From Ochromonas danica (lineage: Eukaryota > Sar > Chrysophyceae > Chromulinales > Chromulinaceae), in the NCBI GenBank assembly GCA_015146655.1, contig VKHL01000112.1, positions 52,405-97,456 of the forward strand: DNA of 45,052 nucleotides, in the 5' to 3' direction. The notes beneath the pieces were generated by a model, which saw nothing but the letters and a program-made list of their open reading frames with translations, did not search any database and was not told the origin of the DNA. The translations under genes were made by a program, and so were the position numbers. Below, piece after piece: positions 32,729 through 43,611 of the stretch. Position 1 is the first letter of the stretch; each line of letters starts with the position of its first letter.

Positions 32729-33005
32729 AACCAATTGCATCTCTTATTTTGCTCCTTCTACTTCTGTGGTTACTGCAGGTGGTGTTGCAGTACCGCCACC
32801 AATCATTTGTTTAATAGGAGATGATAATAAATATGTTGAACGCTTACGAGGTAATCCTTTAGCAATATTCAATCCTTTCTTATCCAGATACACTCTTGCT
32901 TTACGAACCATGTTATTACGAATGACCATATCAATCGCATGAAGCCATCGTTTCATATTCTTCGATTTAAGACTATACCATGGTTTAGCTGAGAGACAAC
33001 AAGCA
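32154..33005. repeat. 852-bp direct repeat, copy 1
   Basis: Matches 36391-37242 at a constant offset of 4237 bases with only about four differences seen by eye (99.5 percent). The internal ATC microsatellite is the same length in both copies. The left edge follows the CTP synthase 3' UTR. The repeat consists of the 3' flank and last 87 codons or so of the zinc-finger gene at 36981-38741. Confidence 0.95.
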
Positions 33006-33052
33006 ATGTAATGTTATCAGTTGCTGATCGTGAGACAGCTAAAGCTGTATTA
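32744..33052 (-). pseudogene. Truncated, rearranged copy of the C2H2 zinc-finger gene
   Basis: 32744-33005 encodes the same C-terminal residues as the intact gene (…MKRWLHAIDxVIRNN… to the stop), with one Lys-to-Met change. At 33005 the copy jumps to a 48-base block (33005-33052) identical to 38194-38241, so about 950 bases of the parent are missing between the two. No start codon or promoter is present. Confidence 0.88.
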
Positions 33053-33290
33053 GATCTTCAAGCTATCTTCCACCCAAAGTTCCATTGTGAATATATCTGG
33101 ATCAAGCGCTATTGTCTGTCAGCGACTACACAGTCCAAACCTCTGGCGATGAGGCCCTGGGTAGAATTTCCTTATTTTTCATGTGTAAATATGCAAGAAT
33201 GTGCTTTAGATATCTAGATGCACACAGAAATATAGATGAGTTCCATGAAAGCAAGTGGCAAATAGCAAATAGCGCTCAACCTTGACCTTT
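33053..33290 (+). mobile_element. C-terminal scrap of a DDE transposase
   Basis: Directly after the zinc-finger scrap, the plus strand reads LQAIFHPKFHCEYIWIKRY. This resembles the PKFHCELNFIE-xx-W block, with its catalytic Glu, of a fungal/protist DDE transposase group. A shifted frame then reads FMCKYARMCFRYLDAHRNI, resembling the family's terminal helix (r-x-x-x-RYMDAYR). At least one frameshift separates the two, and the IE pair is IK here, so the fragment is dead. No terminal repeats located. Confidence 0.5.
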
Positions 33291-33337
33291 AATTAACGGT
33301 TGGAATTGTGCTGTTACATAATCCCATATTAAGTTAA

Positions 33338-34474
33338 CTAGGTAAAGCCTGCGCGCTTAACGTTAAGGCTCATTAACCATGACCAAAGTATAGGTAGTAC
33401 CCACATTATCCCCGCAACCACCACTACCATTGGGAGTGGTTGCAGATGTTTCTTCCACTGGTACCCCACTGGTCCCACTGGTGGGCACTGGCACTGGTCA
33501 CTCGAGAAAGTGAGTTCTGGCATGAGCTCAGTGATGTCGAATTCTGGATTATATGCAGCCTTGTACGATTTAATCAAACTTGATCTCACTTTTTCAATAC
33601 TATTCTGCATTCTCTGAAGTAAATTTTCGTGGTTCTTTCGCGCAACTTCTCCAGGCACCTGGTAAGGCTCATACTGCAGTTCCAGTGCACACTCAAGCGC
33701 CTGCTTCAACAGTAGATCCAAAATACTCGTCATATTCACATGCTTTCGAACCAGCTTTTCCAAATCCCTATTAGAACCAACTTGGAAGACATCAGACACA
33801 ACTCTCACACAATCGTATCTAACAACCTCCATTGAATGGCAAGTGGAGAAAAAATCATAGGTTTCCATATCACATAAAGTGCACTCTGACTCATCCAATT
33901 TCAAAAATGGTGCGAATTCGACCGGATCAACGCATACAACATGATTACAACTGAGAATAGTCTCGGCCCAGGAAATGTTTGTTGAAGTGTTGGTCAAAGC
34001 CATGTTAGATTTATCGATAGAAAGTACAAACGAACCGTCGTCGTTCCTTGAAAGTGAACCTCGGTCAAATTTGATAGCTTTTGTTATCCTGAATGCTTGT
34101 CCAACCTGACGCCCAGATTTAAATGATCCACCACAAGTTCCAGCCAGAGTAATATGGAAATCCGCGTTGGGTGCAACAGAGGAGAAGTCCCTAATGAACT
34201 TCCCAAGCTTATTTGAGAAGTCAATGTCGCTGCTGTCTAGACTATGAACATATGTCATGAATTTAATATCTAAATCAGTATGTTTGCACGTTAGTCTGAA
34301 CATTTTCACATCATATAAACGAACGTCGTTGATCCAAGCATTTTCAACTTCTTTGATACCGGCGAGAAACGAAAACATTTCAAATGGCTTGGGGAATAAT
34401 AGCAAAGGTAACCCATATCGACCACAAACAGGACCATCATCGTCCTTGCCTCCACCTTTACCAACAGCAGGCAT
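33338..34474 (-). CDS. MTA/SAH nucleosidase-like (nucleoside phosphorylase fold) protein with C-terminal hydrophobic segment
   Basis: Intact single-exon frame of 378 residues. FHITLAGTCGGSFKSGRQVG (about residues 103-122) matches the GTxGGxxxxxxVG loop of the PNP_UDP_1 fold. CDMETYDFFSTCHSMEVVRY then CVRVVSDV (about 198-225) matches the EMEAxAIAxVCxxxxVPxxxxRxxSDV block of MTA/SAH nucleosidase, keeping the ribose-binding Met-Glu and the catalytic Asp. The family cleaves purine N-glycosidic bonds. A helical region follows (about 226-300). The last 60 residues end in PMVVVVAGIMWVLPILWSWL, which could be a membrane helix. That tail DNA resembles out-of-frame zinc-finger-gene sequence. The gene sits in the block between the 852-bp repeats, beside transposon remains. 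Its role is unknown. Confidence 0.68.
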   Translation of the reverse strand: MPAVGKGGGKDDDGPVCGRYGLPLLLFPKPFEMFSFLAGIKEVENAWINDVRLYDVKMFRLTCKHTDLDIKFMTYVHSLDSSDIDFSNKLGKFIRDFSSVAPNADFHITLAGTCGGSFKSGRQVGQAFRITKAIKFDRGSLSRNDDGSFVLSIDKSNMALTNTSTNISWAETILSCNHVVCVDPVEFAPFLKLDESECTLCDMETYDFFSTCHSMEVVRYDCVRVVSDVFQVGSNRDLEKLVRKHVNMTSILDLLLKQALECALELQYEPYQVPGEVARKNHENLLQRMQNSIEKVRSSLIKSYKAAYNPEFDITELMPELTFSSDQCQCPPVGPVGYQWKKHLQPLPMVVVVAGIMWVLPILWSWLMSLNVKRAGFT

Positions 34475-34960
34475 TTGGTTTTGCGATACTGACTAGAGTG
34501 GCTAACACGTAGTGCTAACACGTAGTGTTTTTCCAGCTCAAATTTCTAACACGTTCGAATAGCAAAACAAATGTCCATTGCTGTAGAATTGCACTTGCAA
34601 CAGTTATGATTACAACATGTAGCCATGAATTGGCATGAAAAAGCACGAAATTAATTGCCAAGTGAACATAGAAATTTGAAGACGTTGTCAGCTAGTTCTG
34701 AAGCTAAAAGATCAAATGCGCTGCCTGACGATTGATCTCTCTTGATTCTATGAAAGTATTCATCAAAACTCTTGTGAAGCAGAAACCATTTTGCTTACCG
34801 TGGTCTCCAGGGCTAGATCTGTCATCTTTTATCAAAGGCCACAAACGGCCCTTTATCTGTCTGTTATGGTATCACACCCATTAAACTTGTGCGTGTGATC
34901 GTCATACTACGGGATCAAGTTCTTCCCTTGCTGTTTGCATCGTCTGTGAACTAAGAACGT
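34475..34960. promoter_or_regulatory. Upstream region of the nucleosidase-like gene, with tandem element
   Basis: The 13-mer GCTAACACGTAGT is repeated head to tail at 34501-34513 and 34514-34526, with a third partial copy (CTAACACGT) at 34546-34554. All lie 27 to 80 bases upstream of the ATG (minus strand). ACGT-centred repeats at this spacing look like transcription-factor sites. The rest of the interval shows nothing. Confidence 0.4.
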
Positions 34961-36390
34961 TCAAAAGCAAAGTTTTCGCTTCACTTGGTCATGTTTGTCG
35001 TGATGAGCCAGACTTCGTAACTCTTTAATGGTCTCGTTGGTCACAGACGACCCATTCCCCGGCCTGTTCATTGACCCTTTCAATTCCTTTGTATCCCCAG
35101 AAACAAATTCTACTAGGTGCTGGGCTGTGGAGTGGAATCCTTGCGAAATACCGTCGAAATAGTCCCAGTGAAGGAGAAAATGCCCCTGGAAGAAACTCAA
35201 AAACAACTCTACCTGGAATATGAGCATTTCCATCGACTTTCAACCCCAAAAGGCGATTTGTGGCATAACCAACAGGCTCGTTAAGAGGTCGGTTGTTTCT
35301 TCCATTCGATTGGGGAACTTTGTGCTTGGCTTGCATTCTTATTTTGATCGTGAAAGTTTTATAAATTAGTGAGGCATCAAATATGCCACGATAGCCATCG
35401 AGTTTACTCTCCACCCGCCGACGGTACTCCTTATAGAGGTCTTCGACTCGTCCCCTGGCGGTGTCACGGTGGTGTTGCAGGTGCAGACCAGTCTCCTCAA
35501 ATATTCCTTAATGTAAACATTATCATAAAGCGAACGAAATGGGATGTTCTTCGCTATCACCCCCTTCAAGATCAACCTCTCATCGTCGTCGTCTTTGAGG
35601 ACTTCCGTAATCTCCTCCGCTGAAGTCAAACCAACAGTAGAGCGGATCATTCCCATGACCCCGCAGATGTCTTCAACGAAAGTGATGACTTCCTTACCTA
35701 AACGTCCGGTGGCCTCCACGTTGAACGTGTAGTATTGGCGCGGAGAATGTCAGGGAGTCCACCATAGTGGAGAAGCTTGTGCTCATGGCGAACCGACGAC
35801 AGAACAACTCGCATAAGGAAGCAGATGGGGCAAGCAAGGCGATCATGGCTCGCCTTGCTTGCCCCATCTGCTTCCTTATGCGAGTTGTTCTGTCGTCGGT
35901 GTGTTGGAGCCGCGGGGTTCGCGACTACCACATCCAGGACAAAGGTCCGAGCCTTGGGTGGAATGTTGATCCTTAGGTCCGCCCTCACGTGGCCTCCTGC
36001 CGAATCCGGTCCTTGCTGTTGTGGTCCCCCGTGGTGGTTGTGGGAGCCGGGTCTTCTGGAGCCGGTGGCTGAGGGGGAGAGGGGAGGACTTTCAACGGGA
36101 TGCGTGGTTCCGTCTGGGTCTTGACCTTGAAGTTCTTCTTGACAAGCCGATCAATCGCATCCACCACTGCCTTGTGACGTATGGACGCGAATCCTTTGGT
36201 ATGCACAAAGTCCAAACCGTGAAACGGTTCATCGAGGGAAGGTTGGTGGACATGCGGCACTTCCTCTGTGAGAGGCGTGATCCGTGCACAGCGGCAGTGA
36301 GAGGAAGGGAGTGAAGGTTGTAGCGCCAACTGTTCTTCTAGAGGGTGGAGGAGCAGACGGACCCGAAGAGCGAGGAGGTATTCCGTGCCA
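34961..36390 (-). mobile_element. Decayed 5'-truncated LINE fragment, restriction-like-endonuclease type
   Basis: Minus strand from 36390: EYLLALRVRLLLHPLEEQ, a CxC/His stretch (SHCRCARITP), GFASIRHKAVVDAIDRLVKK, then in another frame VRADLRINIPPKARTFVLDV and VVANPAAPTH. A further frame gives YYTFNVEATGRLGKEVITF. This is the order of the C-terminal part of RLE-bearing non-LTR retrotransposons: zinc knuckle, R-H, PD-(D/E)xK-like core with A-D for P-D, and EATGRLGKE tail. The reverse transcriptase is absent. Frameshifts occur near 35986, within the palindrome region, and again near 35480. Sequence down to 34961 stays semi-open (around RGRVEDLYKEYRRRVESKLD) and may be the element's own 3' part. 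The 5' edge abuts the second 852-bp repeat exactly. Confidence 0.65.
35792..35900. repeat. Perfect 51-bp inverted repeat with 7-bp loop
   Basis: 35792-35842 is the exact reverse complement of 35850-35900, separated by TCATGGC. It lies inside the LINE fragment, just after the NPAAPTH coding motif. One arm is normal element sequence and the other is a fold-back copy of it. Such a structure would extrude as a cruciform or give a long RNA hairpin. Confidence 0.97.
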
Positions 36391-36922
36391 GGTGGTTGAA
36401 TGTGCACAAGGGATTTGATGTGTTGCATTTGTTGATATTGGGTGAGGATGTACAGTATGTCTTCTCTTTGTCTAAGATGGCTACAGAGTGTATGTCTTCT
36501 AATCACCTTCCATCTTCCATCATGCTTCCTGTTGTGATCAATGTCAATAATATTAAAGTTACAAACAACAACTGGTCTGGTGGCTGAATTGTATAGCATA
36601 CAGCAAAAGCTCAAATCCGATCTGACCAAAGCGATCTTCAAGCACAATCAACTATCATCACACATCACAATCAACAACACAGGCAGTGAGAGACTAACTC
36701 CACGCACAATAGTAAGGTTGGTAATTGTCAACCTTGCAATAGGATCCATGCAGGGTAGCTTTCCTCGCCATATGATCACCACTACCACGTTCACCACTAC
36801 AACTACTATCTCATCACTGCACAATCTAAGATGCACACTATCACATACAGCAATAACCTACGTAGATGATCCTATTCATAACACATCAAAACAAGCAGAT
36901 GATGGTTATGTCACTATCAACG

Positions 36923-36965
<43 letters not shown>

Positions 36966-37242
36966 AACCAATTGCATCTCTTATTTTGCTCCTTCTACTT
37001 CTGTGGTTACTGCAGGTGGTGTTGCAGTACCGCCACCAATCATTTGTTTAATAGGAGATGATAATAAATATGTTGAACGCTTACGAGGTAATCCTTTAGC
37101 AATATTCAATCCTTTCTTATCCAGATACACTCTTGCTTTACGAACCATGTTATTACGAATGACCTTATCAATCGCATGAAGCCATCGTTTCATATTCTTC
37201 GATTTAAGACTATACCATGGTTTAGCTGAGAGATAACAAGCA
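36391..37242. repeat. 852-bp direct repeat, copy 2
   Basis: Partner of 32154-33005. This copy is continuous with the intact zinc-finger gene on its right, and its left edge meets the LINE fragment at 36390/36391. The matching left edge of copy 1 meets the CTP synthase 3' flank. Confidence 0.95.
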
Positions 37243-38741
37243 GCATTATAGACTAATCCAGCAATCTTATTACTATAAGCCATCTTTTGAATCATATTAG
37301 CTTTCCCATCACTAGTAAATTGATTGGCTTTCTCTAATGATGCACTAATCGCTTGACGATCATCATTAATATTTAATAATGTCTCTTGTATCTCTTCTGC
37401 ACTTGATTTTCTTCGTCGTGTTATATTAATAGGTACTAATACAACTGGACGTTTTTCTAATACTGGGAAATGTTCTGGATCATCAGCAAAAGATGGAAAG
37501 AAATCACAAATACCATTTTCAAAACGTAATCGTTGTAAGATATAGGTAACAAATTTCTTCACCAAGAAATCTTCTCTTAATTGATCACGTTCTGGAATAT
37601 CCGCAAAACGATCTTCTTTCTTCATACTTTCAATTGTCTTATCTACATCATTATCCACTGATTTACTTACTGCTTCTAAGATAGCTTCATAATCTAAATA
37701 GAAACGTGGTAATTCTTTTTGTTTGCCAGTATGAAAAGGAATAACTTCAACAGCATGAGCAAGGAAATGATGATAAAGATCAAAATCAACTGATTCTTTA
37801 CTTCTCCAATAAAATTTCGAACCTGAATAAAGTAAACGATAATGAGTACCTTCTTCTTGTACGACTTTTAATGCTTCTTTGGTAGTAACAGGTTTAGGAG
37901 GTGATGTGAGGATAGACGGTGGAGGGACAGTAGTGGCAGTAGTAGTAGTACCCACACTATCCTTACCACCGCCACTACCATTGGGAGTGGTAGCCGACGC
38001 CACGGGAGAAGTAGCAGTCGCAGCAGCTGCTGCTGCAGCAGTTTTCATCTCAGCTTGTTTCTTTACATTATCACTATGTAAAGAAGAGAATTTAATATGA
38101 CGATCTAAGAAAGCTACTGATTTAAATGCCATTTTACAAATTTCACAAAATGGTTGAGTTGTAACAGAATCCCAACTATCTGTTACTTCTTGTAATGTAA
38201 TGTTATCAGTTGCTGATCGTGAGACAGCTAAAGCTGTATTAACTGCATCATTAACTGCTTGACTAATAGCATTTACTGATGCATCAGTTGCAGTTAAAGC
38301 TGAAAAAGAAGAAGATGTCTTTCCAGGATCTTTACCCGAAAAATCGAAAGATCGACGACGACTTCCTTTACCTTTTGCAGTGGAATTACGATTTGTTGGT
38401 GTCTCTGCTTTACTTGATGCTTGTCTAATACTTGATGGATTTGCATTATTATTATTATTATTGCCAAAACTGGATTTTAATATAGATTGTCTAGCACGTG
38501 GTGTAGGTGCAACAGAAGGAGATGGTTGTTCTTTAACGGATACTTTAGTAGAAGTTGTATCAATATTTAATCGTTGAAATGATTCCACTAATCGACTATA
38601 TTCACTTGTTAAGGTCTTATTTAAGGTTGCTTCATCTTGATTTAAAAGATTTTCATCATAAATCTTTTTTAATTTTTGTGTAATAAATGCTTTTTGTTCT
38701 TTGGTTAGACCATGATCAAGAGTAGAAGATGTACTTCCCAT
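36981..38741 (-). CDS. Large C2H2 zinc-finger protein of unknown function
   Basis: Single exon of 586 residues. The N-terminus MGSTSS could be myristoylated. Helical residues 14-60 are followed by a disordered Ser/Asn/Lys-rich part with an SRRRSFDFS patch. One zinc finger, FCEICKMAFKSVAFLDRHIK-FSSLH, lies at about residues 205-230 (C-x2-C-x12-H-x5-H), followed by an Ala run. A conserved-looking globular half begins near THYRLLYSGSKFYWRSKES and continues through FDLYHHFLAHAVEVIPF, DYEAILEAVS and KRPVVLVPINITRRRKS to KPWYSLKSKNMKRWLHAIDK. The spacing of the finger is of the type found in RNA- or protein-binding C2H2 proteins. I do not recognise the C-terminal domain. The 3' end is duplicated at 32154-33005. 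Confidence 0.82.
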   Translation of the reverse strand: MGSTSSTLDHGLTKEQKAFITQKLKKIYDENLLNQDEATLNKTLTSEYSRLVESFQRLNIDTTSTKVSVKEQPSPSVAPTPRARQSILKSSFGNNNNNNANPSSIRQASSKAETPTNRNSTAKGKGSRRRSFDFSGKDPGKTSSSFSALTATDASVNAISQAVNDAVNTALAVSRSATDNITLQEVTDSWDSVTTQPFCEICKMAFKSVAFLDRHIKFSSLHSDNVKKQAEMKTAAAAAAATATSPVASATTPNGSGGGKDSVGTTTTATTVPPPSILTSPPKPVTTKEALKVVQEEGTHYRLLYSGSKFYWRSKESVDFDLYHHFLAHAVEVIPFHTGKQKELPRFYLDYEAILEAVSKSVDNDVDKTIESMKKEDRFADIPERDQLREDFLVKKFVTYILQRLRFENGICDFFPSFADDPEHFPVLEKRPVVLVPINITRRRKSSAEEIQETLLNINDDRQAISASLEKANQFTSDGKANMIQKMAYSNKIAGLVYNAACYLSAKPWYSLKSKNMKRWLHAIDKVIRNNMVRKARVYLDKKGLNIAKGLPRKRSTYLLSSPIKQMIGGGTATPPAVTTEVEGAK

Positions 38742-39169
38742 GATTCTTCTTTCTTGTTTGAGTCTTGTTCAATATCAATTAAAAGCTTGTTCCGGTGTTT
38801 GTCGTTAGTTGTTGTTGTCGTTGTTGGATTTGGAGCCACTCATCATCATCACCTCCCGCACAACAAACAGCCGTTTCAACAAACGGTTTCATATCCCGGA
38901 TTCGGGATCAGTCCTCGTCTGTTCCAGATTCCTTTTTAAGTTAACAAGCGTTTATTGGGGAAAAGATGTTGTTCATCTCAACAGTCATTAAACTTCCCAA
39001 CCTCGGTCAAGTTTAACTTAAGAGAGGAGTTCTGCTGGTCTTCTCTTCTGCTGTCATGAGAAGCTGCGCTGGCTTGATTGAACAACTCATCCATCATCCG
39101 CTGCTGCTGCTGCCACCACCACCACCATCACACCTACTTATCCCATCCCCTCTTAGAACTTTAATCAAA

Positions 39170-39538
39170 ATGTCTGGATTTCCTGTTCAACCACCTTTCC
39201 CTCCTGAAGAAGAAGAAGGAGAAACTTTCACAGATAAACTAATTCGTAGATGCAAGCAAGAACCACTTGTTCCTATTGGTGTGGTCGCTACTACAGGTTT
39301 CCTTCTGGCTGGTTTAGGATCTTTCCATACTGGTAATAAGATTCAAGCCCAAATGATGATGAGAGGTCGTCTCGCTGCCCAGCTCTTCACTGTCGTGGCA
39401 ATGGGAGCAGGTGCTTTCTTAGGATTAAGGCCACAGGTTGGTCCTAAATCCATGGAAGAGAAGATGAGTCAGATGGAGAAGGAAAAGAAAGACTATGATG
39501 ATGAAGTAGCACGTGCCGTGAAAGGAGGAAGATTCTAA
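39170..39538 (+). CDS. HIG1-domain protein (Rcf1/HIGD-like respiratory factor)
   Basis: 122 residues from the ATG in TCAAAATGTCTGG. A longer frame opens at 39056 but adds only a Leu/Pro stretch. The core LIRRCKQEPLVPIGVVATTGF, then LGSFHTGN, QMMMRGRLAAQLFTVVAMG, matches the HIG1 domain: basic start, EPLVPxG, first TM, charged turn with QxMMRxRVxAQ, second TM. The C-terminus is a charged coiled segment. Rcf1/HIGD proteins sit in the mitochondrial inner membrane and modulate cytochrome c oxidase and supercomplexes. No intron. Confidence 0.9.
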   Translation: MSGFPVQPPFPPEEEEGETFTDKLIRRCKQEPLVPIGVVATTGFLLAGLGSFHTGNKIQAQMMMRGRLAAQLFTVVAMGAGAFLGLRPQVGPKSMEEKMSQMEKEKKDYDDEVARAVKGGRF

Positions 39539-39867
39539 CTGTGCTGTACATACTACTACTACCTTTCCTATCACTACCCACTACCTCATTCAACCTCTAC
39601 TGCTTCTACTACTGTCACTAGATAATAACGATGACACTGAGATGGATAGCAAAGTCTTGGACTTTGATCAGTCACTATTTCTGCAATTGTTGTTGTCAAT
39701 CTAAGTTAACTAACTAACTTGCTTACTGAGGTGTACAATTCCCTGGGTCTATACTACATGATTGTACTCACTAACGAGATCATAGACTGTCACTGTCATT
39801 TCTATGTCTTTTCCAACAAGATACCAACCGCCACAAAGAGAGTGTACAACTTTAAATAACAAAAAGC
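39539..39867. other. Convergent 3' flank, nothing identified
   Basis: 329 bases between the stop codons of the HIG1 gene (plus) and the thioredoxin reductase gene (minus); no motif stands out. Confidence 0.6.
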
Positions 39868-42017
<2,150 letters not shown>

Positions 42018-42035
42018 TTGTCACAATCTGTGACA
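42018..42035. repeat. Left palindrome of the PiggyBac-like element
   Basis: TTGTCACAATCTGTGACA. It matches the right-hand copies except at two positions and the final base. Confidence 0.85.
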
Positions 42036-42319
42036 GTAAAAATTTTAAGTATTTTTACTTATTTTTGAATGATCGAAGGAATATTTTTGGTAACTTGTTA
42101 TGGTCATTATAATTGCCTCATTTAGAGGTATAATGCCTAGAAATTTGAAAGAGTTTGAATGAAAAGGGAAAAAGATTTCAGCGAAAGATAGTCAGTCACA
42201 CAGAGCTCACTTGGATGTCTAGAAAGACTCCAAGTTTCCTTGTTTTCAACGGAAAATAGTATCAATGACTCTAAAGTAAGCGATATTATCACTCAAAGGT
42301 ACGGTTTATAACGAAGTCT

Positions 42320-42901
42320 TCAAACAGATTTGTGTTGCTGAAGGCAGGTGCTCTCTGGACTCCTTTCTTCACTACAAATGCCAATCAGCACATTATCCTT
42401 CTCGTAGCAAGTTCTACAAAACAGCCGGGTCTGCTTTTTACAGATCATGCATCGTAATTGCGGATAATCTCCTTTTGCTCGCGCCAAAGTGCTCGTTGGT
42501 GTTAAGCGGTGATACTCAACGCTGGATTCGATGGAACGTTTGCCTAGCACACTGTTTGATGTCGTTGCTTCATCTTCTTCCCCACTTGTTGCATTGTCGT
42601 AGATCGTTTGGTAAGCCGGTTTGTCAGCAAAGTCGATTAAGGTTGGACAGTTTTCTTTTTCTTCTGGATGTTTGGAGCGGAAGATGTGGCGGAAGCAGAA
42701 GAATGAATCGACGATAATCATTCCCCAGACGGTGGAAAAGGCTCTTTCCCTCCAACACTCTGTCTTCCAAGAGTGTTCAATCGCTAGAGTACTCTGGCGG
42801 TTGTGATCATGTATGTCCACAATTGAAAAACCTTTGGAAAGCAGTTCAATACACTCAGGTCGGTCGATTGATATTTCTTTCCTTTTTTCTTTCGACGGCA
42901 T
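42320..42901 (-). pseudogene. PiggyBac-like transposase C-terminal part
   Basis: Open frame of 193 codons starting MPSKEKRKEI. VDIHDHNRQSTLAIEHSWKT then WRERAFSTVWGMIIVDSFF matches the DDE_Tnp_1_7 stretch in which a D-x-x-N-x-x-R motif is followed by T-x-x-W-x-x-R-x-F and the last core helix. A Cys-rich finger ends it (LRCMICKKQTRLFCRTCYEK and a later Cys), typical of PiggyBac-derived proteins. The first 20 residues before the homology may be read-in sequence. Alone it cannot be active. Confidence 0.65.
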
Positions 42902-43079
42902 GCCATGGATCCGTTAGAAGGGAGGAGGAAGTAGCAATAGTAGTAGTAGTGGTAGTATTAGAGTTATTTACAGCATTTAAAGTAGCATCGCTAGCACTAT
43001 TGAGTGAGAAAGAGGATAGGATATTGTGGAATCGATTAATGCTGCCGACTTCGACCCACTATTGTCCATGAGGAATCAG

Positions 43080-43420
43080 CAAAGAATTACTACTGAAAAA
43101 GAGAGGATGGGGTTGAAGAATGAAAAGAAATCAAATAAGATCGAATACCTCCCAGCGCGTACAGGTTGGCCATGGGAAGATTCGAATTCTGCTGCATCAA
43201 ACTCGTCAAAGTCATCTTCGCTATCATCCTGTTCATGTTCACTAGCATTCTCATGCTGGATGGACGGAATATCCACAGAGTTGGGCACAACATAAGCATC
43301 AATGGCTCTGGAACTGCAGCTGCTGCTGCCCAAACCATTGTCCCATTCAACAGTGATCCGCAGAGTCTTTCCAGAACCATTGATAGAGGTGATAGCACCA
43401 ATTTAGTCTCGATTCTCCTT
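43080..43420 (-). pseudogene. PiggyBac-like transposase N-terminal part
   Basis: The minus strand reads ITSINGSGKTLRITVEWDNG followed by SSRAIDAYVVPNSVDIPS, then a strongly acidic run (DDSEDDFDEFDAAEFE) and SSHGQPVRAGR. A small strand-rich ING-VEW-DG unit plus an acidic stretch fits the N-terminus of protist PiggyBac-like transposases (moderate confidence). No in-frame ATG is visible at its start. Confidence 0.42.
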
Positions 43421-43611
43421 AATCTTTCCGGGAAACACGAAAAAAATTCAATTCCTGATTTACTATTTTTCAATCAACGTTTGAATGCACACAACATGAT
43501 CGAAGAAGAAAATTTAATTTCCTACTATTGAGAGAACTTGAAATAGTATATATCAAAATCAAAAGTAGTCAAAATGATTGATTATTGATTGAGAAAAGGA
43601 AAGTCAAAACG

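Noticed and set aside
36541-37179. 212-codon plus-strand open frame, duplicated at 32304-32942
   Set aside because: It is antisense to the zinc-finger gene end and its 3' flank, with an Ile run from the ATC microsatellite. Identity between copies reflects the DNA duplication, not protein selection.
43166-43531. 121-codon plus-strand frame with a signal-like start
   Set aside because: It is antisense to the PiggyBac-like N-terminal part, whose minus-strand reading has recognisable composition.
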